Assembly (NCBI GenBank): GCA_030426245.1
Contig: JAUHYZ010000001.1
Location: forward strand, 186,001 to 250,000
Source: Alphaproteobacteria bacterium
GTDB taxonomy: Bacteria > Pseudomonadota > Alphaproteobacteria > Sphingomonadales > Sphingomonadaceae
DNA: 64,000 nt
Direction of reading: 5' to 3'
A program made the position numbers and the translations under genes. This document shows, in pieces, positions 56,178-64,000 of the stretch. Under the pieces are notes generated by a model. The model did no database searches and had not been told where the DNA came from. It saw only the letters and a list, made by a program, of their open reading frames with translations. Position 1 is the stretch's first letter, and each line of letters opens with the position of its first letter.

Positions 56178-59135
56178 ATGTCACCATTCAGGCGAAAATT
56201 GCGGAAGCTGAGGCGCAATCCCAAGGCGTTCTTTCGGGATATGTCGGTAAAGCGCATCGAAAAGCCCAATGTTGTTCACAATGCAATGACCTATGCGAAT
56301 CCCAACAAACGTTGGAGGGGGAGGCATAAATTTGTAGTAATTTCGGCTGTCTATAATGTTGAAAAATATCTCGACGCCTACTTCCGATCGATTGTTCGGC
56401 AATCATTAGATTTCAAGCGGAATATCAAGATCGTTCTGGTGGATGATGGGTCGGAAGACTCGTCGGCTGAGATCATCAACATGTGGGCGCACAAATATCC
56501 GGACAACATCTTCTACCTCCGGAAGGAGAACGGGGGGCAGGCAAGCGCCCGGAATGTCGGGATCGATTTCGTCGAAGGTCGCCTGTTTGACACTGACTTT
56601 GTAACATTCATTGATCCGGACGATTTTGTCGAACTCAGCTATTTCCAGATCGTTGATGAGTTTGTTGCTGCCAAGAGAGGCCGTAAACGCATTCAAATGG
56701 TGAGCTGTAATCTCATATTCTACGATGAGCCAGTTGGACGTTTTCGTGATCAACACCCCTTACGATACAGATTCAAGGATGGCGACAGACTCTGCAAAAT
56801 ATCCAACCTCGGTCAGGATTTGCAGTTATCAACCAACTCTGCATTCTTTGGCCTCGGAGTTATTGTGCAGAATCGGCTCCGCTTTCGAGAGGATATTAGG
56901 CCAAGCTTCGAGGATGCACATTTCGTTGCGCGTTACATCGCAGTTGCTGGGGCGGGCCAAGCTGCATTCCTGCAGAGCGCTCGATACTTCTATCGTAAGC
57001 GAGAAGATGGAAGTTCAACTCTCGATCAGTCGGTCGAAGAAAAAGGTTTATTCCTTGATGTTTTGATAAATGGCTGCCTAGACTTAATTGGTGATTATAA
57101 ATCTCGGGGCCTTCAAGTTCCTCTGTATTTACAGCGGACAATTCTTTACCATTGCTGCAATTATTTTATTTGGAATACGCTGATAGATCGTCCGGAGAGG
57201 GTGGGATTCCTGAGTTCTTCGGAAAAAAAGTTGTTCCTATCCTATCTCGATGAAGTGTTTGAATCTATTGATGTGGATACAATTGTTTCTTTCGAATTGG
57301 CTGGCGTATGGTTTTACCACAAGGTTGGTTTATTGAGTTGCTTTAAGGACGAGGAGCCACCTTTTCAGACTGTTTATATTGAAGATTTGGACCAAGTTAA
57401 AAATCAAATTCTAGTTAAATATTTTTGCATGGAACGTAGTTTGGAGAAATTCCAAATTGGCGGCAAGGACATTTCGCCTGTTTTTGGTAAAACCATCCGG
57501 CACGATTTTTTGGATCGTACTTTTGTCTTGGAGCGACGGGTCTGGTTGCCACTAGGCTCGGCGGACGAGAATTTGACTGTTGGAGTTTGTATAGGCAGGG
57601 ACGGCATGGAAACCCGGTTGTCGCTTGGTGGTAAGTGGCACCCAGAGCCGTTGAGTTTGGCCAAAATCAAAGACCATTTTGGTAGAACGCTCAAGTCGCA
57701 AACTGGCATAAATTCCGGTGTTGGACGCTGGCTTTTGATGGATCGCGATACGCAGGCAGACGACAACGCAGAACATTTGTATCGCCATATACGCGAGCGA
57801 AGGCCGCGCCAACCTATCAGCTTTGTGCTGCATCCTGACTCTCATGACTGGAGTCGCTTGGAGGCCGACGGTTTCGATTTGTTGGCGTATGGGTCGTTAG
57901 AGCATGAGCAAGCGTTACGTGATTGCTCGAAGATTATAAGCTCGCACGTTGATAGATATGTTGTTGATTACTTCCGCGACTCCTCTCTCGATACGAAAGA
58001 TTTTATTTTTCTTCAACATGGAATTACCAAAGATGACTTGTCGGCTTGGCTGAACAGAAAAAATATTAATTGTTTTGTCACATCGTCAACGGAAGAATAT
58101 CGAGCCATCGTGGGCGACGGTACGCGCTATAAGTTCACAAAGAAGGAGGTGCTTCTTACAGGGTTCCCTCGACATGACAGTCTGATCGCAGCGCAGGCAA
58201 ATTTAACCACAGACAAGGTTATCTTGGTGATGCCGACCTGGCGTGAATCGCTGGTCGGTAAATCCGGGAACGGAAATTCGAGATTGAAGAATCCCGATTT
58301 TATGAACAGCGCGTACGCCGTTGCATGGGGCAATTTTATTAGAAGTGAACGCCTCAAGCAGTTGGCCGAAAAGGCCGGGTACTCAGTTGTTTTCTTCCCT
58401 CATGTAAATGTTCATCAGTACATCGGTGAGTTTGATATACCTAATTACATTAAAGTAATAGGTCATGATGAATGTAGAATTCAAGAAATATTTTGCAAGT
58501 CATCTTTACTTGTTACTGATTATTCGTCAGTAGCATTCGAAATGGCTTATCTTGAAAAAGAGACTATTTATTACCAATTCGATAAAGCGAATATTTTTGG
58601 AAGAGATCACTTTTATCAAAAAGGTTACTTTGATTACGTAAGGGACGGCTTTGGTCCGGTCTGCGAAAGTGAAGACGAAGTCTTCAGTGAATTGGAGAAT
58701 TTGTTGGCGCAGGACGCGAAGCCGGACCTGGAATATTTTAGGCGGATGGAATCTTTTTTTGCATTTCGCGATGGAGGGAGCTGTGAGCGCGTGCTCCAAG
58801 CCATCCTCGCCTTGGATGATCCAGATGAGATTGCGTTTGATCTAGGCGCGATGCAGGATCACGCAATGTCTGCCGAGATGGCAGGCCGTTGGGATCTTGC
58901 CGAGGCCCGTTGGCGTACGGTGCTTGCTCATATTGACGAGAATACCCCTAACCATATCAAGGATTTTGCTCAGCACAGGATGGTTTATGCAGTCGCCATG
59001 CAAGGGGGCAGCCTTTTGGATGACCTTCGCGCGGGCATGCAGTCCTTTGACGGGGGCTCTGCGAAGATAATTGATTTGCGGCAGCAACAGCAATTAAGCA
59101 ATGGCGCTGCCGAGAGCCGAAAATGGTCGCTGTAA
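56178..59135 (+). CDS. GT2 glycosyltransferase fused to CDP-glycerol glycerophosphotransferase (TagF/TagB)-like domain
   Basis: N-terminal KFVVISAVYNVEKYLDAYFRSIV...VLVDDGSEDSSAEII...FIDPDDF; C-terminal FIFLQHGITKDDLSAWLNRKNINCFVTSS...LLTGFPRHDSL...VILVMPTWRESL...LLVTDYSSVAFEMAYLEKETIYYQFD. Confidence 0.87.
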   Translation: MSPFRRKLRKLRRNPKAFFRDMSVKRIEKPNVVHNAMTYANPNKRWRGRHKFVVISAVYNVEKYLDAYFRSIVRQSLDFKRNIKIVLVDDGSEDSSAEIINMWAHKYPDNIFYLRKENGGQASARNVGIDFVEGRLFDTDFVTFIDPDDFVELSYFQIVDEFVAAKRGRKRIQMVSCNLIFYDEPVGRFRDQHPLRYRFKDGDRLCKISNLGQDLQLSTNSAFFGLGVIVQNRLRFREDIRPSFEDAHFVARYIAVAGAGQAAFLQSARYFYRKREDGSSTLDQSVEEKGLFLDVLINGCLDLIGDYKSRGLQVPLYLQRTILYHCCNYFIWNTLIDRPERVGFLSSSEKKLFLSYLDEVFESIDVDTIVSFELAGVWFYHKVGLLSCFKDEEPPFQTVYIEDLDQVKNQILVKYFCMERSLEKFQIGGKDISPVFGKTIRHDFLDRTFVLERRVWLPLGSADENLTVGVCIGRDGMETRLSLGGKWHPEPLSLAKIKDHFGRTLKSQTGINSGVGRWLLMDRDTQADDNAEHLYRHIRERRPRQPISFVLHPDSHDWSRLEADGFDLLAYGSLEHEQALRDCSKIISSHVDRYVVDYFRDSSLDTKDFIFLQHGITKDDLSAWLNRKNINCFVTSSTEEYRAIVGDGTRYKFTKKEVLLTGFPRHDSLIAAQANLTTDKVILVMPTWRESLVGKSGNGNSRLKNPDFMNSAYAVAWGNFIRSERLKQLAEKAGYSVVFFPHVNVHQYIGEFDIPNYIKVIGHDECRIQEIFCKSSLLVTDYSSVAFEMAYLEKETIYYQFDKANIFGRDHFYQKGYFDYVRDGFGPVCESEDEVFSELENLLAQDAKPDLEYFRRMESFFAFRDGGSCERVLQAILALDDPDEIAFDLGAMQDHAMSAEMAGRWDLAEARWRTVLAHIDENTPNHIKDFAQHRMVYAVAMQGGSLLDDLRAGMQSFDGGSAKIIDLRQQQQLSNGAAESRKWSL

Positions 59136-60091
59136 CGGTCGTCACGCCGCTCGACCTCTCGCGGCGTCCCGATGGTCTGATTACAAGGTTGGTTGCGCTC
59201 GCAGATGCAATTGCCGCCGCTGATTGGCAATTAGTTGTTGGGCATGCAGATAGCAATTCAGTGCATGATAATTGGCTGAAGGCCGAGTTCGATAACAAGG
59301 CAGGTATTGAGCTCGCATCCATCAAGGTGCGTAAGGGTGTTGCCAACTTGGCGCGGCTGCGAAACGTTGCTGTCGAAAAAGCTGCTAATTCAATCCTGTT
59401 GTTCTTGGACGCAGACATCCATCCTGACGTCGCACTATTCAGAAGACTGGCCGAGCAAGCGTCGGATGGTCTTCCGCTTGCAATGGCTCCTTGCGTCTAT
59501 TTGTCCGATGCGGGAACACAGTTTCTCAGTGATGGGGGAAAGCTAGAAGAAATTGTTGAAAGCGCTCTTTCATTCGAACCCAAATATGTGATGCATTGGG
59601 CCATGCCGTCTTCAGTGATGGCACTTTCGACCGAAGACTATCGAGCGATCGGCGGATTCGACGAGCGGTATGAAGGGCACGGTTACGAGGACCTCGATTT
59701 CATGCTGCGCTTTGCTCTTACCAAAGGCATGGTCGAAGAAAGCCCCGATTTACTGGTTGACCGCACATATCGCGCTCCGCTCTTGTCTGAAGGTTTCCGA
59801 AGCGCCCTGTCACCAATCTGTATGGACAACCTTCTTGAAGGTAACGTCGCCCTCCACCTGTTCCACGGTAAGGACAAGGAAGAACCTTATCACCGGCGCA
59901 GGGAGGACAACGCGTCTGTGTTCCAGGAGCATTTCAGTTATCTCAACGATTGTACCGGGCCATCCGTAGGTGCGCCGCAATTGGTCGCCGAATTTTACGG
60001 TGCCTGTGAGCGGCTTGGAAAAGACCCATCGGATTTCTTCGCGCTCTTCGATGCACGGCCGCGAAATATGCTGAAGCGCAATTTGCTCTAG
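59123..60091 (+). CDS. Glycosyltransferase (GT2/GT-A, galactosyltransferase-like)
   Basis: VTVVTPLDLSRRPDGLITRLVALADAI...NLARLRNVAVEKAANSILLFLDADIHPD...AIGGFDERYEGHGYEDLDFMLRF. Confidence 0.82.
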   Translation: MVAVTVVTPLDLSRRPDGLITRLVALADAIAAADWQLVVGHADSNSVHDNWLKAEFDNKAGIELASIKVRKGVANLARLRNVAVEKAANSILLFLDADIHPDVALFRRLAEQASDGLPLAMAPCVYLSDAGTQFLSDGGKLEEIVESALSFEPKYVMHWAMPSSVMALSTEDYRAIGGFDERYEGHGYEDLDFMLRFALTKGMVEESPDLLVDRTYRAPLLSEGFRSALSPICMDNLLEGNVALHLFHGKDKEEPYHRRREDNASVFQEHFSYLNDCTGPSVGAPQLVAEFYGACERLGKDPSDFFALFDARPRNMLKRNLL

Positions 60092-60166
60092 GTTTGACTT
60101 CAGTATCGATTAACGCCGAAAGTGAGAAGAACGCTCACTTGGAACTGCTGGCATAAAAGAGAAAGA

Positions 60167-62206
60167 ATGAACCTTCGCAGGATCCGTAGCGGCATACGCG
60201 GCACGTGGCTGTTTCTCACGATGAGAACGGTCGATGTCGCGGCGACGTCTCCGACATTGGCGACCGATCCCACGCTCAACGCACTGCTGGATACCAAACC
60301 GAGATATTTCGGTGGGAAGGGCCCTCTTCGCGCGCGGATGATCGTTGGCTGGGGTTACAAGGCTTCCGGTCAGAAGGTCATGAGGTTCAAGCACCAGGCC
60401 GAGGATTACGGGATCCTCGAAGACGGATTTCTTCGCTCCGTCGGCCGGCGCGACGATGCCTTTTCGATCGTCTTCGATCGTGATGGTATCTATTACGACG
60501 CCCGTTCGGACAGCCGGCTCTTCGCCTTGATCCGTCAGCCGCTGGGCGAACAAGAAACGGATCGGGCTCAAGCGATCTGTTCGGCTTGGCGCAGTTCCCG
60601 GATCTCGAAGTACAATGACGGAACGAAGCCGAGCTTCGCGCTGCCCGAGCGTTATGTCCTGGTCATCGACCAGGTCAGAGAGGACCTGTCGATTTCCTTT
60701 GGACTGGCGGATGAAAACACGTTCCGGTCTATGCTGGATGCGGCCCTGGCGCAGAACCCCGAATGCACGGTTCTGGTGAAGATCCATCCAGACAGCGTCG
60801 AGAAGCCGGAGAAGAGACATTTCGATATCGAGCGACTGAAAGAAAATCCCCGGATCCTCGTAGTGTCGGAGCCGTGCCATGTCGTTGATCTGATTGAACA
60901 GGCTGAGGCGGTCTATACGGCAACGTCGCAAGTCGGCTTCGAGGCGCTGATCTGGGGCAAGCCTGTGCGTTGTTTCGGAATGCCGTTCTATGCCGGATGG
61001 GGTCTGACGGAAGATGTGCTGGAGCGCCCGATGGGCAGGGAGGATGTGCCGCTTGAGCAGCTGGTCCACGCCGCCCTGGTCGACTACCCGCGATACTGGA
61101 ACCCGGTACTGCAGCAAGAAGGCACCGTTGAAGAGATCATCGCGCTTACTGCGCTCAATCGTGATCTTCGGCTGGCGCTGCCCGGAACAATCTATGCAAT
61201 TGGCTTCTCGCGGTGGAAGAAGTCGTTTCTGCGCGATTTCCTGTCAGGTTCCGAAGTCCACTTCGTCGATCAAGTTGACGAGGTTCCGCATGGCGGGGCG
61301 TTGGTTGTCTGGGGAAACGCTGCTCACGCCGAAGATCGACCCGATTTGACCGTTTTGAGGGCAGAGGACGGTTTTCTGCGCTCTTCCGGCCTCGGCGCCG
61401 ATCTCGTCCGGCCATTCTCGCTGGTGATCGACGATGTCGGGATCTATTACGATGCGACCACCCCGTCTCGGCTTGAAAACATTCTCGTGGAAAGGGATTT
61501 TTCCGAGGAAGACAGGCGCAGGGGAAGGGCGCTTCGTGAGCGGATCGTCAGCTCCGGAATCAACAAGTACAATCTGGGGGGACGGGAATGGCACCGCCCG
61601 GAGGGCAGGGAGCGTGTGATTCTCGTCGTCGGCCAGGTCGAATCCGATGCCTCAATTCGTTTTGGGTCTCCTGAGGTCAAATCAAATCTCGAGCTCCTAA
61701 GGCGGGTTCGAGAGAGCTGCCCCGACGCATATATCCTCTATAAACCTCATCCGGATGTCGTTGCCGGGCTGCGAGAGCCAGGCTCTGATGAAAGCCAGGC
61801 ATCTGAGATTTGCGATGAAGTTCTGGTCGACATGGATAGCAACCATCTGCTCACACAGGTCGACGAGGTGCATACAATGACTTCTCTGTTGGGCTTTGAG
61901 GCATTGCTCCGCGGAGTTCCTGTGACCTGTTATGGCCTGCCCTTCTATGCGGGCTGGGGGCTTACTAGCGATCGTAGTGTCTGTGAAAGGCGTGGTCGGC
62001 GTCTGGAGCTCGACGAGCTCGTTTATGCGACCCTGGTCGCATATCCTCGCTATTTCAGCCCGAGAGGGAAATTGTTTGCGCAGCCAGAAGATATCCTGCT
62101 TGAGCTGGCCGAAATTGCAGCCACCAAGCCAGCGACCAGATCGCTGCCCCGCAAACTTCTCAGATGGGGCATCGTTGTGACTTCCAAGCTGCGCGGTAAG
62201 AAATAG
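60167..62206 (+). CDS. kpsC: Capsular polysaccharide beta-Kdo transferase, KpsC-like (duplicated domains)
   Basis: Two repeats: ILEDGFLRSVGR...DGIYYDARSDSRL...GFEALIWGKPVRCFGMPFYAGWGLT and RAEDGFLRSSGLGADLVRPFSLVIDDVGIYYDATTPSRLE...GFEALLRGVPVTCYGLPFYAGWGLT. Confidence 0.93.
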   Translation: MNLRRIRSGIRGTWLFLTMRTVDVAATSPTLATDPTLNALLDTKPRYFGGKGPLRARMIVGWGYKASGQKVMRFKHQAEDYGILEDGFLRSVGRRDDAFSIVFDRDGIYYDARSDSRLFALIRQPLGEQETDRAQAICSAWRSSRISKYNDGTKPSFALPERYVLVIDQVREDLSISFGLADENTFRSMLDAALAQNPECTVLVKIHPDSVEKPEKRHFDIERLKENPRILVVSEPCHVVDLIEQAEAVYTATSQVGFEALIWGKPVRCFGMPFYAGWGLTEDVLERPMGREDVPLEQLVHAALVDYPRYWNPVLQQEGTVEEIIALTALNRDLRLALPGTIYAIGFSRWKKSFLRDFLSGSEVHFVDQVDEVPHGGALVVWGNAAHAEDRPDLTVLRAEDGFLRSSGLGADLVRPFSLVIDDVGIYYDATTPSRLENILVERDFSEEDRRRGRALRERIVSSGINKYNLGGREWHRPEGRERVILVVGQVESDASIRFGSPEVKSNLELLRRVRESCPDAYILYKPHPDVVAGLREPGSDESQASEICDEVLVDMDSNHLLTQVDEVHTMTSLLGFEALLRGVPVTCYGLPFYAGWGLTSDRSVCERRGRRLELDELVYATLVAYPRYFSPRGKLFAQPEDILLELAEIAATKPATRSLPRKLLRWGIVVTSKLRGKK

Positions 62207-62214
62207 CCTGTCCG

Positions 62215-63591
62215 CTATGCCAGTTTGGCTGTGTGTTTCACTGCTGCTGTCTGATTTGTCGCCTCGGCTGTGTTGACAGGTTTGGGACGCAGAGCTTCAC
62301 CGCTCACCTGCAACAGGCGCCGAGTCAGATGACGGGCGCCAATCCGCATCGCATGCGGCACGTAGAAATCGCCCGGAATTAGCGAGTGGCTCCTTAGGAA
62401 GAGCAGATAGGATGTGCGAAATTCGTCCTCGGCTGCCCAGCGCTTATAGAAAAAATCGTCAATATCGTTCTCGCTCGAGCCGCACATGACCAGCTTGTCG
62501 TTGCGAAACACCGCTTTCCCCAGAACAAGCAACGGAATGCCGTGGTGTATGGCTGAAATCCCAGAGGTCGAATTCACGATAATCATGCCGGCGGCATGCT
62601 GACTCAGTTTGGATATGGAGCCGGTATGAAGCACGATTACGTCGTCAACCAGGCCCAGCCGCTTTGCCGTACGCTTGATGCGGCGTTCTCTTGCCAAAGC
62701 ATCGCCATCGAGAGGGTGGAGTTTGAAGACCAGTTTCTTGACCGAGCGGTTACATGCATAACTTTTCAGCGCTGCATCGATCAAGCGGTCTACCGTCCAG
62801 CCGTTCGCCGCTTCGCGCATTTGGCTGTCGCTGGGCAACTGGAGCGGGACGATTATGAAATCCTTGTCGACGCGCCTGATTAAGGAAGAAATTACAAAGG
62901 CCTCGGGAAGTTTTCTGAAGATTGTGCGCAGGGCATTTGCCATCCAGAAAAGCGTATCCTTCCAGGGCCCTTTGACCGCGATGTGATAGAGCTGCTTGTC
63001 GGTTTCCCGGGAGAACCACGATCTCCAGAGGTAATAGGTCATGCTCCACCAATTCATCCAGGCAAAGGTGGTTTGAAGCCTTAGTCCCTTCTGCTGGGAA
63101 TAGATTTCATCGTCGCCGGGAAGCTGGCCCATAATGGGAGACAAATCGTTGTTGCCGCCTTCTTCGCACGTGATGTAGCCCGTGCGCATATAGCCTTCTT
63201 CGAGCGAGACAGTCTTGATCCCGAGACGTTGAGCCAATCGTGCCGCGACGACATGGGCAGGGCGCTTGCAGCCGAAGAAAACGATTACGTCGGTGCGGTT
63301 ATTCGCGAGGTAATCCTGCAGCCAGGCTTCCCATTCCGGGGCGCTGCCGGAAAATCTGAAGCAGTCGCGGTTCAATGCATACAGTTCGTCAGCGGCATTG
63401 AAGAGAACGCGCTTTGCCTTGCCACCCTGCCGCTCAATCTCGAGCTGAAGTCGCTTGAAAAAAGTACTAGTGGGCCCCTGCAGCAAAAGCACACTGCGTT
63501 TCCCACCCAAATCTCCGCCAGCCCAAAGCTCGCGAATGTCAAAATCGTATGGCCGTACTGTCAAATGTCCAAACTTTCCCGGTTGGGTCAA
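62215..63591 (-). CDS. kpsS: Capsular polysaccharide Kdo transferase, KpsS-like
   Basis: LLLQGPTSTFFKRLQLEIERQGGKAKRVLFNAADE...FFGCKRPAHVVAARLAQRLGIKTVSLEEGYMRTGYITCEEGGNN...VNSTSGISAIHHGIPLLVLG. Confidence 0.88.
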   Translation of the reverse strand: MTQPGKFGHLTVRPYDFDIRELWAGGDLGGKRSVLLLQGPTSTFFKRLQLEIERQGGKAKRVLFNAADELYALNRDCFRFSGSAPEWEAWLQDYLANNRTDVIVFFGCKRPAHVVAARLAQRLGIKTVSLEEGYMRTGYITCEEGGNNDLSPIMGQLPGDDEIYSQQKGLRLQTTFAWMNWWSMTYYLWRSWFSRETDKQLYHIAVKGPWKDTLFWMANALRTIFRKLPEAFVISSLIRRVDKDFIIVPLQLPSDSQMREAANGWTVDRLIDAALKSYACNRSVKKLVFKLHPLDGDALARERRIKRTAKRLGLVDDVIVLHTGSISKLSQHAAGMIIVNSTSGISAIHHGIPLLVLGKAVFRNDKLVMCGSSENDIDDFFYKRWAAEDEFRTSYLLFLRSHSLIPGDFYVPHAMRIGARHLTRRLLQVSGEALRPKPVNTAEATNQTAAVKHTAKLA

Positions 63592-63654
63592 CGGAGCGCT
63601 TCCGCTCGACCTTGCGACCCTCCCCCCTGAACTAATCTACAGCCTCAGAACTTC

Positions 63655-64000
63655 CTACAGCCCCAAAACGACGCCTGCACTAACGGCAACTTGGTAAAGA
63701 ATCTGTGTCAGTTCTTTGAATATCTGTCGACCCTTAGTGTCTATAGCAGGCAAAACCATAATTTGGTCCCCTGGTTCGACCTGTCCACGGCTATCGCTCT
63801 TTGCCCGGATATAACTGCCATCTTGATGGGCAATTACAATGCGCGTTGAGCCTTCATTGCTCGAATATCCGCCAGCATTGTCAATATAGTCGCTTGGGCG
63901 CAAGCTCGGGTCATAGGCAACGGCGTTCGGGAACAGGACTTCTCCGGCGACGAGCACGAGGCCGTCGCGCGCCGGCACCACGATTCTGTCGCCATTCTCG
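63655..64000 (-). CDS. Polysaccharide export protein C-terminal part (SLBB-type; truncated by window end)
   Basis: Reverse frame open to the edge: ENGDRIVVPARDGLVLVAGEVLFPNAVAYDPSLRPSDYIDNAGGYSSNEGSTRIVIAHQDGSYIRAKSDSRGQVEPGDQIMVLPAIDTKGRQIFKELTQILYQVAVSAGVVLGL. The M at 63981 in the ORF track is an internal GTG. Confidence 0.78.
   Translation of the reverse strand, partial: ENGDRIVVPARDGLVLVAGEVLFPNAVAYDPSLRPSDYIDNAGGYSSNEGSTRIVIAHQDGSYIRAKSDSRGQVEPGDQIMVLPAIDTKGRQIFKELTQILYQVAVSAGVVLGL

Noticed and set aside
1-64000. CRISPR arrays, rRNA, tRNA, IS elements/transposases
   Set aside because: I saw no regularly spaced direct repeats, no tRNA/rRNA-like sequence and no transposase or integrase motifs among the ORFs. 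Not exhaustively searchable by eye.

Overview
High-GC window, probably from a Sphingomonadales-type alphaproteobacterium (inferred from the TonB receptor and the gene content). It has two parts. (1) About 0.3-23.5 kb is an accessory, probably catabolic or uptake, island. It contains a truncated LysR regulator, an FMO/BVMO-like flavoprotein with an N-terminal NTF2-like extension, a TonB-dependent receptor, a lipoprotein-type alpha/beta hydrolase, an MFS (aromatic-acid-symporter-like) permease, an AraC regulator, and at least 15 CDSs of SnoaL/NTF2-like fold or apparently derived from it. Many of these carry signal peptides, and several are internally duplicated. One subfamily has a di-Cys/FTENN/GLWG signature and occurs both as ~600-aa fused proteins and as a translationally coupled split gene pair. 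A second subfamily ends in a conserved (Y)PNPVTG motif. This cluster is my main candidate for an undescribed system. (2) About 23.6-64 kb is a surface-polysaccharide region. It holds a Wzy-type EPS locus (several glycosyltransferases, sulfotransferase, polyprenyl glycosylphosphotransferase, two short Wza-like exporters, OM beta-barrel, Wzc-like kinase, Wzy, Wzx), a CDP-sugar-like block (rfbF-like, SDR, SAF-type oxidoreductase, 3,5-epimerase-like), a phosphoribosyltransferase-HAD fusion, and a Kdo/group-2-capsule block (kdsD-kdsB-kdsA, a GT2-TagF-like chimera in an AT-rich stretch, kpsC, kpsS, and a truncated export protein at the right edge). I saw no rRNA, tRNA or CRISPR features. All calls come from reading the sequence; no searches were run.
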